This document shows positions 26,461 to 35,561 of a stretch of 64,000 nucleotides of DNA, one piece after another. The stretch spans positions 1 to 64,000 of the forward strand of contig JAFEBM010000011.1 in NCBI GenBank assembly GCA_018242685.1. The letters are read 5' to 3'. The translations under genes were made by a program, and so were the position numbers. This DNA is from Nitrospira sp. (lineage in GTDB: Bacteria; Nitrospirota; Nitrospiria; Nitrospirales; Nitrospiraceae). Within the stretch, counting starts at the first letter, position 1. The number at the start of each line of letters is the position of its first letter. The notes beneath the pieces are model-generated. The model saw only the letters and a list, made by a program, of their open reading frames with translations, had not been told where the DNA came from and did not search any database.

Positions 26461-27024
26461 TTAAAGTCTGTGTGGTGAAGCTGATTCACCTCCTGAGGCA
26501 ACGTTCCTGTCCTGCTGTCGGCCGCGCGATATCACGAGCGGATTCAGTTCCATCAGCACGGCGTCTTCAATGGGGTTCGTGTAGTACCGAGAGCGACGAC
26601 TGATCTGCGCAAAACCTAAGCGAGTATAGAGGGAACGCGCCGGATCGTTCGAGACTCTGACTTCAAGGACCGCCCGAGTCGCCGCGCGCGCTAATCCTAG
26701 GCGAAGGGCTTCAGTAGCAAGCGCTCCTCCAACCCCCCTCCTCCGCATCGACTCTCGCACCGCCAAATTCATCAATCGCAGCTCTTCAAAGACGATCCAG
26801 AAGCAATGATACCCGATAATCGTGGGTTCTGCCTTTGTTGCCGACTCCTGTTGATGCCTCGCGACAAGAAAGTGGGCAAAATGGTTGCTCGTTAACTCAC
26901 CTTCCAGCATTTTGCGCGTCCAAGGGGACGAGAAGCAAGCTTCTTCCAAAGCAAGGATGTCCGGTAACATATCCCGTGTCGCCGGGACGATTTCAAATTC
27001 AGAAAACATGCTGTGGCTGCTCAC
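26461..27024 (-). CDS. rimI: ribosomal-protein-alanine N-acetyltransferase RimI-like
   Basis: 187 residues with a GNAT domain: ALEEACFSSPWTRKMLEGEL at the front, RLMNLAVRESMRRRGVGGAL as the acetyl-CoA loop, and ARSLYTRLGFAQISRRSRYY at the end. RimI acetylates ribosomal protein S18. The GTG start overlaps the tsaB stop (GTGA); tsaB-rimI is a widely conserved pair. The C-terminal ~30 residues extend past the family and are probably unstructured. Confidence 0.9.
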   Translation of the reverse strand: MSSHSMFSEFEIVPATRDMLPDILALEEACFSSPWTRKMLEGELTSNHFAHFLVARHQQESATKAEPTIIGYHCFWIVFEELRLMNLAVRESMRRRGVGGALATEALRLGLARAATRAVLEVRVSNDPARSLYTRLGFAQISRRSRYYTNPIEDAVLMELNPLVISRGRQQDRNVASGGESASPHRL

Positions 27025-27812
27025 ATGTCCTGCCGATGCGACCGTCGACGGCTTCGAGTCAATCGCTCGGCAACCTTGGTTTCAACCCGCTGCTGACGTC
27101 TCGCAAGGGGCGAAGCGTTTCCCGATCGTTCGTATTGAATTTCCGCTTCGGCTCGCTGGACGTAGAGCGGCACAACCAGATCTCCCGCAATTTCACCTTG
27201 GCGAAGTCGTTCCATCCCGACACGTGCGACTTGAACAGCCGAAGGCTTGAAGACGCAATATGGTCCTACCGTCACGGTGACCGACTCAGACAACGCCCCT
27301 CGAATCTCCGGCTCCATCGACGACCAGCCGGCCCCAAATACCAACGTGGGTTCGGTAAGACTCTGCGCAAAGGCTTGCGGAGTTCCAACCTGCTCATCAA
27401 CAACGCGATCCAGCCGGCCTTTATCTGTCCAACGGAAAATCGCCCAATACGCTTCTCCACGACGACTGACCAACATCGGACAGACAGGAACGGTTGCCGC
27501 TTCCAGACTCCTCGCCATTGCTTCCAGTGTCGGCACAAGCGTGAGAGGGAGGCCGGTGGCCCCACGAAGTCCGAGGCATGTTGCAATACCCACTCGGATA
27601 CCGGTAAACGAACCGGGCCCGATCGAACAGGCAAGACCACTGAAATCGCTGAGCCGTAATCCGGATTGAGACAACAGTCGATCGATAGTGGGCAAAAGGA
27701 GAGTGCCCTGAGCACCACCGGCCTCTTGTTCATGCGTCGCGAGGATCAGGTCGTCTTCGAGAATCGCAACACTCTGCCACGTCGTAGCCGTTTCAACCGC
27801 AAGGATTTTCAT
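27021..27812 (-). CDS. tsaB: tRNA threonylcarbamoyladenosine biosynthesis protein TsaB
   Basis: 263 residues. It opens MKILAVETATTWQSVAILED, the TsaB start, and carries SGLACSIGPGSFTGIRVGIA, the diagnostic central motif. TsaB is the inactive scaffold partner of TsaD in t6A synthesis; tsaD is in this window at 15617-16720. It forms an operon with rimI. Confidence 0.95.
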   Translation of the reverse strand: MKILAVETATTWQSVAILEDDLILATHEQEAGGAQGTLLLPTIDRLLSQSGLRLSDFSGLACSIGPGSFTGIRVGIATCLGLRGATGLPLTLVPTLEAMARSLEAATVPVCPMLVSRRGEAYWAIFRWTDKGRLDRVVDEQVGTPQAFAQSLTEPTLVFGAGWSSMEPEIRGALSESVTVTVGPYCVFKPSAVQVARVGMERLRQGEIAGDLVVPLYVQRAEAEIQYERSGNASPLARRQQRVETKVAERLTRSRRRSHRQDM

Positions 27813-27818
27813 TGATGA

Positions 27819-28655
27819 TTATGAGATCTGGCCCAAGTCTTCTGCCCGTATGGCTTGGTTGTGATGCATCTCGTGAAAGGTGACTTGCACTGAGCCTTGT
27901 CCACGACCATCTTCAAGAGAAATCTTGAAGGGGCGGAATAGCCGAACATTCTGCTCGCCCATAGCCTCTGTCGGAACACTTCCCGCCTCTTCGAGCGGCC
28001 TAAAATCGTCATACTGAATCGTCGCCTCGACCTCCCCACTCGATCCAAACCACTCCTCTTGTACTACCAGCAATCGGCGGTCAAACCATAGGCGGCGGAT
28101 CGGAGGACGCGATGGGCTCGTTCCTCCGGTTGCCGACGCATAGACATCTAGACGATATCGGCCGTTCTCTTCCACAACCTTCACCATTTCATCCCTGGCA
28201 ATGGAGTTCGTCCCCAGCACGCCACGGACCGCCCAGACACTCAACTGAGAGAACCGAGCCAGCTTCCCTGCATCTTTCATATCGGATCGGTGACCGGCAT
28301 AGGTTTTACCCTCGAGAGGCAAACGGAGCTTGTACAAATCGTCAACTTGAACAAAATCGAGCAGTTCGTTCCCGAGCGGAGTAAACCCTCGCAACCGCAA
28401 CGCGTTCGGACGACGGTAATAGACCGCACCCTCGACTCGTGAGGCAATTGGAATGAAACCACCCCGTACTTTCGCGCTGAACAATCCTTTCAACGAATAA
28501 ATTGCTGCATCCCGCTGGCGCAACAGTTCGGTCAGCTCTTCGGCGGTCACCGGCTTAAGCGGCGGCGATTCATGTTTCGGCAAAAACGGGGCGCATGCGG
28601 CAAAGAAGAGCCAGAACGCTGTTAGGAATGTAAGGGGATAAGCGCGTCTCAGCAT
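27819..28655 (-). CDS. putative lipoprotein, LolA/LolB-like (DUF4292 type)
   Basis: 278 residues. A lipobox ends in FFAAC with lipidation at C21. The mature part has the long antiparallel beta-strand pattern of the LolA/LolB/DUF4292 group (LKGLFSAKVRGG, GAVYYRRPNALRLRGFTPLG, WFDRRLLVVQEEWF). Such proteins bind lipids or lipoproteins in the periplasm. The assignment to DUF4292 is by pattern, not alignment. It stands between radA and tsaB, close enough for one operon. Confidence 0.68.
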   Translation of the reverse strand: MLRRAYPLTFLTAFWLFFAACAPFLPKHESPPLKPVTAEELTELLRQRDAAIYSLKGLFSAKVRGGFIPIASRVEGAVYYRRPNALRLRGFTPLGNELLDFVQVDDLYKLRLPLEGKTYAGHRSDMKDAGKLARFSQLSVWAVRGVLGTNSIARDEMVKVVEENGRYRLDVYASATGGTSPSRPPIRRLWFDRRLLVVQEEWFGSSGEVEATIQYDDFRPLEEAGSVPTEAMGEQNVRLFRPFKISLEDGRGQGSVQVTFHEMHHNQAIRAEDLGQIS

Positions 28656-28782
28656 CCTGTTCTTCTCTATCCCTATGGCATGGCGGAGTGGAAGGGTCTC
28701 TTACTGCGCGCATCCAACGAGGGCTTTCCGAAGCCGCGCGTTGGGCGAGCACAGAGATCCTTCCGCTTCGCCAGGCCTCTCC

Positions 28783-30147
28783 TCACGCCAACACCACATC
28801 CAAGGCCTCTCGCACGTCCTGAATACCGATCAACTCCATACCGTCGATGGGATCGAGCTTCGCCAGATTTCGTTCAGGCAGAATGCATCGCTTGAACCCC
28901 ATCTTGGCAGACTCGCGAATGCGTAATTCAGCCTGACTGACGGCACGTACCTCACCCCCCAGACCTATTTCTCCTAATAATAACGTCCCCGGCTCGACAG
29001 GCACCTCCCGTAAACTCGATGTGACAGCTGCGACGATCCCTAAATCGATCGCCGGTTCGTCGATATGCATCCCTCCAACGACATTCACATACACATCCTG
29101 TCCGGAAAGATGCACTCCTAACCGCTTCTCCATCACGGCGAGCAGCAACGAGACTCGATTGACCTCCACTCCGTTCGCCATTCGCTTGGGCATCGCATAG
29201 GTGGTTGAGGAAACCAACGCTTGCAGTTCAACCAGGATCGGCCTCGTCCCTTCGAGACTCGACACCACCACAGATCCGGTACTCCGTTCAGGGCGTTCCG
29301 CCAGAAACAGCTCTGATGGGTTATTCACCTCTTCGAGCCCCGCATCTTTCATTTCAAATACCCCGATTTCATTCGTCGATCCAAAGCGGTTCTTCACGGC
29401 GCGGAGAATTCTGTAGCTGTGTCCTTTGTCTCCTTCAAAGTATAAAACCGTATCGACGATATGTTCCAGCAGCCGTGGCCCGGCAATCGCCCCTTCCTTC
29501 GTCACATGCCCGATGATAAAGACCGGGACACCGGCTCGTTTCGCAAACCACATCAGTTGCCCGGCGACTTCCTGAACTTGACTGATGCTGCCGGGAGCGG
29601 ATGTAATCTGCTCCGTGTACACCGTCTGAATCGAATCAACCACCACCGCAGCCGGCCCTATGTCCTGGACGGCTTTCAGAATCTGTTCAAGGGACGTTTC
29701 GGCCAAAATCAACAGATACGGATGCTCGATGCCGAGCCGCTGCCCACGCATCTTGATCTGCCGAGGAGACTCTTCACCGGAGACGTAGAGAACCGGCGCC
29801 TCCTTCGTCGCCAACCGCGGCAAGGCCTGCAAGAGCAGCGTCGTCTTCCCGATTCCCGGATCGCCGCCGATGAGGATGACCGCGCCCGGAATCACTCCAC
29901 CGCCCAAGACACGATCGAATTCACCGATACGGGTGAGCCGACGATCCTCTCCCACTATTTCGATTTCAGCGATGGGCGTGGCCTCGGCCCGAACTGTCTT
30001 TATAGCAGCAGGCCTCCCTTTTCCGGTCGCCGCTTGCCGCTCCTCTTTCATCGTATTCCAGCCGCCGCAGTCAGAACAGCGGCCGAGCCACCGTGGCGCC
30101 TGATGGCCGCAGGCTTGGCAAGAAAAGACGATCTTGGATTTCAACAA
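28783..30147 (-). CDS. radA: DNA repair protein RadA
   Basis: 454 residues. Zinc finger C10-x2-C13 and C24-x2-C27, Walker A IGGDPGIGKTT near residue 95, the RadA-specific KNRFGST motif and a C-terminal Lon-like domain with the LLLGEIGLGGEVR and ESAKMGFKRCILP segments. RadA promotes branch migration in recombination. The start is TTG: 30147, or 30144 which is six bases from GAGG. It heads the long leftward operon. Confidence 0.96.
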   Translation of the reverse strand: MLKSKIVFSCQACGHQAPRWLGRCSDCGGWNTMKEERQAATGKGRPAAIKTVRAEATPIAEIEIVGEDRRLTRIGEFDRVLGGGVIPGAVILIGGDPGIGKTTLLLQALPRLATKEAPVLYVSGEESPRQIKMRGQRLGIEHPYLLILAETSLEQILKAVQDIGPAAVVVDSIQTVYTEQITSAPGSISQVQEVAGQLMWFAKRAGVPVFIIGHVTKEGAIAGPRLLEHIVDTVLYFEGDKGHSYRILRAVKNRFGSTNEIGVFEMKDAGLEEVNNPSELFLAERPERSTGSVVVSSLEGTRPILVELQALVSSTTYAMPKRMANGVEVNRVSLLLAVMEKRLGVHLSGQDVYVNVVGGMHIDEPAIDLGIVAAVTSSLREVPVEPGTLLLGEIGLGGEVRAVSQAELRIRESAKMGFKRCILPERNLAKLDPIDGMELIGIQDVREALDVVLA

Positions 30148-30372
30148 TGGCCTCGTGGAGGACGATGGTACCAGGCACCTATCTTAATGAATCCCCAAAA
30201 GGAATAAAAGCCGAGGAGAGTGGACGTATGAAGTGAGGGGAACCATTCGAGATGCCTTACTGTGTTCCAATATGACATACGCATTTACGGCGCACGACGC
30301 ATCCCCGACAATCTTGGCTCCAATCGCATCGCAATCGCCGGTCTCCTGCCCGATTAGTACCCACTTGAAACT

Positions 30373-30420
30373 TTGACCTTGACGAACCACCACCGTTTAT
30401 CCTAACTATTGTTGATAAAC
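30373..30420 (+). promoter_or_regulatory. rrf2 promoter with inverted-repeat operator
   Basis: Two -35-like hexamers, TTGACC (30373-30378) and TTGACG (30379-30384), precede a -10 region around TAACTA (30403-30408). A perfect 7-bp inverted repeat, GTTTATC (30395-30401) and GATAAAC (30414-30420), brackets the -10. Rrf2 regulators usually repress their own promoter through such dyads. The first base of the gene is 14 bases further on. Confidence 0.6.
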
Positions 30421-30433
30421 TCACTCCACTCTC

Positions 30434-30868
30434 ATGAAACTTTCGAAGAAAAGTGAATATGGTCTCCGGGCGTTGCTTGAGCTCACGCTGGTTCACGGAA
30501 ACCGGACGCTGCAGCGTCATGACATTGCCGCTCGCCAACACATCCCGGTTGAATTCTTGGAACAGATTCTCCTCACACTCAAGCGAGCTGGGCTCATCTC
30601 CAGCCGACGCGGCGTGAACGGAGGATATGTCCTTATTAAAGAACCGAACGAGATCACACTCGGCCAAGTCATACGCATACTCGATGGTCCCCTGGCGCCG
30701 ATCGGCTGCGTCAGTAAGACGGCGTACCAGAAATGCAGCGATTGTCCCTATGCGAATAAGATGCGGTGCCCCGTACAACAGATCATGGGCACAGTCCGTG
30801 ATGCGATTGCTGGAATCCTCGATCACTATTCGCTTGCCGACTTTGCCGCAAGCCATCCCACAGGCTAA
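30434..30868 (+). CDS. Rrf2-family transcriptional regulator
   Basis: 144 residues. The winged HTH is typical: LSKKSEYGLRALLELTLVHG, IPVEFLEQILLTLKRAGLI, SRRGVNGGYVL. Four cysteines, C92, C101, C104 and C112 (C-x8-C-x2-C-x7-C), sit in the usual cluster-binding loop but with spacing unlike IscR. Family members sense iron, nitric oxide or cysteine status through an Fe-S cluster or a metabolite. It precedes a TSUP exporter by six bases, which points to sulphur compounds as the signal. Confidence 0.9.
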   Translation: MKLSKKSEYGLRALLELTLVHGNRTLQRHDIAARQHIPVEFLEQILLTLKRAGLISSRRGVNGGYVLIKEPNEITLGQVIRILDGPLAPIGCVSKTAYQKCSDCPYANKMRCPVQQIMGTVRDAIAGILDHYSLADFAASHPTG

Positions 30869-30874
30869 GTACTC

Positions 30875-31723
30875 ATGGATGCAGTCGTTCTCGTCCTCAT
30901 TACGTTTGTCGCCGCCACAGTGAACGGCGCGTTGGGGTACGGTTTTTCGTCGATCACTGTTCCTGTAGCCTTGCTGTTCTACACCAATCGCATCTTGAAC
31001 CCTGCCCTCGTGCTGATCGAACTCGTCATCAATGGGTATGTCCTGTTCATCAATCGGAAGAGTATCCCGAATATCTGGCGACGCGTGGCCCCTATTCTGA
31101 TTGGGCTGACCATTGGAATCGGCATCGGCAGCTACATTCTCTTTCTGGTTCAGCCCGCATGGATCAAATTCGTTACCTATTTCTTTCTATTACCGTTGAT
31201 CCTCCTTCAAGCCGCCGGTATTCGAAAACCCATTCAAGCTGAAAAGGCTATTGCCATCCCGTTTGGAATTGGAATCGGGACGCTCTATTCGGTCACAACC
31301 ATTTCCGGTCCCCCTCTTGCGTTGCTCTTCAACAATCAGGGGTACGCCAAACAAGATTTCCGGGCAGCCTTGGGAGTCATCCGTGTCGCTGAGTCCTCTC
31401 TCACGGCCATTGCGTATGGATTCATCGGCTTCTACAGCGTCGGCAGTATGGATATTATCCCCTACATCGTTCCAAGCGTCATCGTTGGGATTCCACTTGG
31501 AACCTACCTCATCCGATTGATGGATCCTGAAACATTTAGACGCATTTGTATGGCATTCGATGGGTTAGTCGTCGGATTCGGCCTGTCTCGGGTGCTGGTA
31601 GAACTCAATCTGGCCACACCCATCACAACCTACAGTATTTTGTCGATCGTAGTTCTCATAAACGGCTATCTGCTGTTTCGGTTTTTTAGAGATCGGGCAG
31701 ATCCCCAACGAATCGCTTCTTGA
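30875..31723 (+). CDS. TSUP-family (TauE/SafE) sulfite/anion transporter
   Basis: 282 residues with about eight membrane helices. The N-terminal FVAATVNGALGYGFSSITVP and the central ISGPPLALLFNNQGY match the two halves of the TauE/SafE family, which exports sulfite, sulfoacetate or taurine-derived anions. The Rrf2 regulator is six bases upstream, so the pair is likely one sulphur-responsive operon. The exact substrate is not visible. Confidence 0.85.
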   Translation: MDAVVLVLITFVAATVNGALGYGFSSITVPVALLFYTNRILNPALVLIELVINGYVLFINRKSIPNIWRRVAPILIGLTIGIGIGSYILFLVQPAWIKFVTYFFLLPLILLQAAGIRKPIQAEKAIAIPFGIGIGTLYSVTTISGPPLALLFNNQGYAKQDFRAALGVIRVAESSLTAIAYGFIGFYSVGSMDIIPYIVPSVIVGIPLGTYLIRLMDPETFRRICMAFDGLVVGFGLSRVLVELNLATPITTYSILSIVVLINGYLLFRFFRDRADPQRIAS

Positions 31724-31982
31724 TCCCTCCAGTGGTTTTTCCTCAAGAGCCGTGATTGCGGCAAACCTGACGCGGGGCTTCATCACTCCCCTGTTTTGAC
31801 CGCTGGTGGTACTTGAAGGTTGAACCCTTCACACCTGGCATCTTCACGGTCCTGTGAAATTTATAACATGCTGAATACTAATGATGTTCCAATTGTCATA
31901 TTGGGCACGCCATTTGCTTTGACACCTGAACCATTAAGTGCTTCATGCATACTTATTCACTTACATCGGAGGAGTGTTTCTT

Positions 31983-32615
31983 ATGTTAAGAAGAAATGCG
32001 ATTTCGCTTGGCCTCGTTGATCGAAACCTCACTACGATTGCGATCGCCCAGATTATAGTTTTGGTGCTCATCGCCCTCCCACTAGCTGGATGCGGGGCCG
32101 ACGGATCAGATGGACCGGCGATTTCGTCTCTCTCCACACCATCCGGCGCTCAATCGGGTGACGATGCGTCGTCGGATTCTAACCTCACTACGACGGGATC
32201 TCCTGATGGGGAACATCCGACCGCAACATCAACAGAACATGAGACTGCGGAACACGCGACCGCACATGAGGCCGAAGATGTAGATCCTGCAGCCAGTCTA
32301 GCAGAACCTGCTGAGAGAGAGGAAGACCCGACAATCTCTGTAACCTCCACCCCAACCGGCGCGACCGCACAATTGACCTGGGACGCCTCTCACGACCCCA
32401 CTGTATCCAATTACTTCGTCTATTACGGAAAGCAATCATCCGGAGAGCCCGGTTCATGTTCCTATGAGTCAAGTCAATCGGTCGAAACTCCACCGGCAAC
32501 AATTTCCGGGCTCGATCCCAATACACCCTACTTCTTTGCGATAAGTGCGTTCGGCGAATCAGAAAGCCCCTGTTCGAGTGAAGTCCTTGTGGTCACACCT
32601 CCAGCTCACGGCTGA
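31983..32615 (+). CDS. fibronectin type III domain lipoprotein
   Basis: 210 residues from ATG 31983, chosen for GGAGGAG eight bases upstream. The signal peptide ends at ALPLAGC (C37). A ~90-residue Ser/Thr/Glu/Ala/His-rich linker follows, then a C-terminal fibronectin III domain (ATAQLTWDASHDPTVSNYFV ... ISGLDPNTPYFFAISAFG). It should be an outer-surface or periplasmic lipoprotein with a mobile stalk. The 258 bases before it hold no gene; a possible TTGACA at 31919 has no convincing -10. Function unknown. Confidence 0.75.
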   Translation: MLRRNAISLGLVDRNLTTIAIAQIIVLVLIALPLAGCGADGSDGPAISSLSTPSGAQSGDDASSDSNLTTTGSPDGEHPTATSTEHETAEHATAHEAEDVDPAASLAEPAEREEDPTISVTSTPTGATAQLTWDASHDPTVSNYFVYYGKQSSGEPGSCSYESSQSVETPPATISGLDPNTPYFFAISAFGESESPCSSEVLVVTPPAHG

Positions 32616-32646
32616 GGAAACCGCTCACCGAGTCATCACTACTTCA

Positions 32647-32676
32647 GAGCTCTCCTGGTTTCCTCCAGGGGAGCTC
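32647..32676 (+). terminator. hairpin terminator after the FN3 lipoprotein
   Basis: Arms GAGCTCTCCTGG (32647-32658) and CCAGGGGAGCTC (32665-32676) pair over 12 positions including one G-T wobble, with a six-base loop. The following bases are pyrimidine-rich (ATCTCTTCATT) but not a run of T. It lies 32 bases past the lipoprotein stop. Confidence 0.6.
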
Positions 32677-32791
32677 ATCTCTTCATTGACCTCTACCCAG
32701 CCGATTTGTTAGCCTCAAGTTCCGTCAGGCTACTGCCGAGAGTAGACAATCAAATACTCCACATCCTTACTCTATCCCGAAAGGATCTTCC

Positions 32792-34663
32792 ATGACCGGT
32801 TTAGCTGCTTCGCCGGAACTACTCAGCACCTTACACAACAAGGCAACCCAACTCCGCATCGACAGTGTGCGGGCCACCAGCGAGGCAGGGAGCGGCCATC
32901 CGTCGAGCTGCGCCTCCGCCGCCGACATCGTCGCCGCATTGTTTTTTTCCGTCATGCGTTACGATCCCCATAATCCCAAGGCACCCAACAGCGACCGTTT
33001 TATCCTGTCAAAAGGACATGCGGCTCCGCTGCTCTATGCGGCGTGGGCGGAAGCGGGTCTCTTTCCACAGAACGACCTCTTAAAACTGCGCACCCTGACC
33101 TCCGATCTTGAAGGACATCCGACTCCTCGCTTGCCCTTTGTCGATATGGCCACTGGTTCACTTGGGCAAGGGCTTCCGGTTGGGATCGGCATCGCGTTGA
33201 ATGCGAAGTTCGTCGACAGGCTCGATTATCGAACCTACGTGTTGATGGGGGATGGAGAATCGGTTGAAGGATCGGTTTGGGAAGCCGCTGAAATCGGTCG
33301 CCAATATGGTTTGGATAATTTGTGTGCCATTGTTGACGTGAACCGACTGGGTCAGAGCGATCCTACCATGCTGCAGCACGACATGGACGCGTACCGTACC
33401 CGGTGGGCCGGATTCGGTTGGCATGCAATCGTCGTCGACGGTCATGATTTCACAGCCATTCTCACGGCATTCGATGAGGCTGCCCGGACAAAAGGAAAGC
33501 CGACCGTGTTGCTGGCCCGAACATACAAAGGCAAAGGCATTTCATTCATCGAGAACAAAGACGGCTGGCACGGCAAACCGTTGAAGAAAGGCGAGGAGAC
33601 CCAGAAGGCTCTCGACGAGCTCACGAAGCAATTGAGCCAAAACGGCGCCGTGATTCAGATCCCAAAACCATCGTCTCCCAATACCACTCCCGCAGCCATC
33701 GGCCCGATGCCCCCGATGCCTTATAAAATCGGTGACTCCGTCGCCACCCGCGAAGCGTTCGGTGCGGCATTGGAGGCCTTGGGGTCCGTGAACTCCTCAG
33801 TCGTCGCACTGGACGCCGACGTAAAAAATTCCACGTACACGGACAAATTCGGCAAGAAGTTTTCCAATCGGTTCTTTGAGAGTTTCATCGCCGAACAAAA
33901 TATGGTGGGTGCCGCCGCCGGTCTGGCTGCCTGCGGCAAAATCCCGTTTGCGGCAACCTTTGCCTGTTTCTTCAGTCGCGCCTACGACTTCATCCGTATG
34001 GCAGCGGTCAGTGATTCCAACATTAAGCTCGTCGGGACTCATGTCGGCGTGAGCATCGGCGAGGATGGGCCGTCGCAAATGGGGTTGGAAGATATCGCCA
34101 TGATGGCGGCACAACCAAACGTGACGGTGCTCTACCCTTCAGACGGCAACTCGACGTATCAACTAGTCGAGGAAGCGGCGAAGCATAAGGGACTGGTCTA
34201 TATACGCGCGGGAAGACCAAAGACTCCGGTCCTCTACGGACCGGAGGAACGGTTCCGCATTGGCGGCAGCAAAATCCTCCGGCAGAGCGCATCGGATGTA
34301 CTTACAATCGTGGCCGCAGGAGTGACGTTGTTTGAAGCCTTGAAAGCCCACGACCAGCTGAAGGCATCAGGTATTGCCGTTCGGGTGATCGACCTCTACA
34401 GCATCGTCCCCATCGATAGAAATAGCTTGCTGGAGAGCGGTCGGGCGACCGGGCGTCGAATCCTCACGGTTGAAGATCACTACGCCCACGGAGGTCTGGG
34501 CGATGCCGTTCTCAGCGCTGTTGCAACGGAAGGCATGAAAGTCTTTAAGCTCGCCGTTCGTGAAATCCCGCATAGTGGCAAACCTGAAGAACTCGTCGAT
34601 CACTATGGGATTGGAGCGCGGTCCATTGTTGAGACGGCCAAACAAATCATCCGAGAACCATAA
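32792..34663 (+). CDS. tkt: transketolase
   Basis: 623 residues in one chain: N-terminal thiamine-diphosphate domain (SEAGSGHPSSCASAADIVAA, GDGESVEGSVWEA), the middle domain with the catalytic glutamate region (FESFIAEQNMVGAAAGLAAC) and a C-terminal transketolase domain. The length and LHNKATQLRIDSVRATSEAG start resemble the animal-type clade rather than the ~660-residue E. coli type. It moves two-carbon units in the pentose-phosphate and related carbon cycles. AAAGGATC precedes ATG 32792. Confidence 0.94.
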   Translation: MTGLAASPELLSTLHNKATQLRIDSVRATSEAGSGHPSSCASAADIVAALFFSVMRYDPHNPKAPNSDRFILSKGHAAPLLYAAWAEAGLFPQNDLLKLRTLTSDLEGHPTPRLPFVDMATGSLGQGLPVGIGIALNAKFVDRLDYRTYVLMGDGESVEGSVWEAAEIGRQYGLDNLCAIVDVNRLGQSDPTMLQHDMDAYRTRWAGFGWHAIVVDGHDFTAILTAFDEAARTKGKPTVLLARTYKGKGISFIENKDGWHGKPLKKGEETQKALDELTKQLSQNGAVIQIPKPSSPNTTPAAIGPMPPMPYKIGDSVATREAFGAALEALGSVNSSVVALDADVKNSTYTDKFGKKFSNRFFESFIAEQNMVGAAAGLAACGKIPFAATFACFFSRAYDFIRMAAVSDSNIKLVGTHVGVSIGEDGPSQMGLEDIAMMAAQPNVTVLYPSDGNSTYQLVEEAAKHKGLVYIRAGRPKTPVLYGPEERFRIGGSKILRQSASDVLTIVAAGVTLFEALKAHDQLKASGIAVRVIDLYSIVPIDRNSLLESGRATGRRILTVEDHYAHGGLGDAVLSAVATEGMKVFKLAVREIPHSGKPEELVDHYGIGARSIVETAKQIIREP

Positions 34664-34843
34664 CATTGACTCATGGAACGGTCCGAACGAAAACCGTCCG
34701 CCTGAAAAATACTGATCATCTGATGAACCCAAACGGGATCCCCTTACGAACCATTCCTTGAGGTCAGGCGTCAATGTCATGCAGCCATGTGGCCTGATTT
34801 CACGATACATCCGATTGTTGTCATTTTTTCCGAGAGAACATTA

Positions 34844-34852
34844 TGGTATAGT
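34844..34852 (+). promoter_or_regulatory. extended -10 promoter of the cytochrome c gene
   Basis: TGGTATAGT at 34844-34852 is an extended -10 element; the -35 region is poor (a T-run). Transcription would start near 34859, about 90 bases before the cytochrome c ATG. A weak 6-bp hairpin (TCAGGC / GCCTGA, 34764-34797) between tkt and this site could end the tkt transcript. Confidence 0.5.
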
Positions 34853-34950
34853 GCGTACCGATCAAGAGTGCGCTGCACACGGCGACTAAGCAACCGACTC
34901 AAGCAAACAAGACAGGTACTTCATCCATTACAATTCAAGAGGAGGTGCGA

Positions 34951-35412
34951 ATGACGAGAAGGAATGTGGGCCTCTCAGCGATGATGGTGGGATGTGTTCT
35001 TCTGCTTTCAGGAGGCATGGCCTCCGCCGAAGATCTCCCTCCATTGGCTCCTGTTCCACCCGACTATGCCGATAAAAAAATGCCGGCTGGTGGATGGACC
35101 GATGCGAAAGCCATTGAAGAAGGCGGGAAGATTTATAAGGGTGAGTTCAAGACCGAGGTCAACTGCAGCAGTTGCCACGGAACAGACGGTCAACCAAAGA
35201 AAAAAGGCGCGCGGGATCTTCGTGACCCGAACATCGTCTGCCGATTCTCGGACGCGTATTGGTTCTGGCGTGTCTCGGAAGGTGTCCCAAAGACAAAGAT
35301 GAAGGCCAACAAGGGTCTTCTGTCCGAGGAGCAAATCTGGCAGGTGATGGCGTATGAAAACCAGTTCTCGCACGGAGGCAAGCCGGCCGACCGTTCGTGT
35401 TACAAACCCTAA
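34951..35412 (+). CDS. periplasmic mono-haem class I cytochrome c
   Basis: 153 residues from ATG 34951, seven bases after AGAGGAGG. A Sec signal peptide (cleaved near ASA-ED at 25-27) precedes one haem site CSSCH at 72-76; the likely sixth ligand is M117 in GVPKTKMKA. Two more cysteines, C97 and C150, could form a disulfide. The family shuttles electrons in the periplasm; in a nitrite-oxidising organism a respiratory role is plausible, but none is shown by neighbours. Confidence 0.9.
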   Translation: MTRRNVGLSAMMVGCVLLLSGGMASAEDLPPLAPVPPDYADKKMPAGGWTDAKAIEEGGKIYKGEFKTEVNCSSCHGTDGQPKKKGARDLRDPNIVCRFSDAYWFWRVSEGVPKTKMKANKGLLSEEQIWQVMAYENQFSHGGKPADRSCYKP

Positions 35413-35495
35413 GAGGATGATAAGGTTCGGAGCCTGATTGAAGCCTTGGTAACGACTGACCGAGCCTCAATACAATTTGAGGGTACGCGCAACAC

Positions 35496-35534
35496 GACAA
35501 GGGGGAGAGAGCATGATGCTCTCTCCCCCTTGTC
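35496..35534. terminator. long perfect hairpin between cytochrome c and cupin genes
   Basis: Two 19-base arms (35496-35514 and 35516-35534) are perfect reverse complements around a single G at 35515. Starting GACAAGGGGG, the folded RNA would have a ~17-bp stem and five-base loop. It lies between convergent genes and could stop transcription both ways, but neither side has a U-tract. It may instead protect 3' ends. Confidence 0.6.
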
Positions 35535-35561
35535 CATTGATACTGCTGCTCTTGTTGGACG

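Noticed and set aside
28656..28782. Possible tRNA-like stretch between radA and the lipoprotein gene
   Set aside because: I could not fold a cloverleaf or find a T-loop GTTCRA motif at the proper place.
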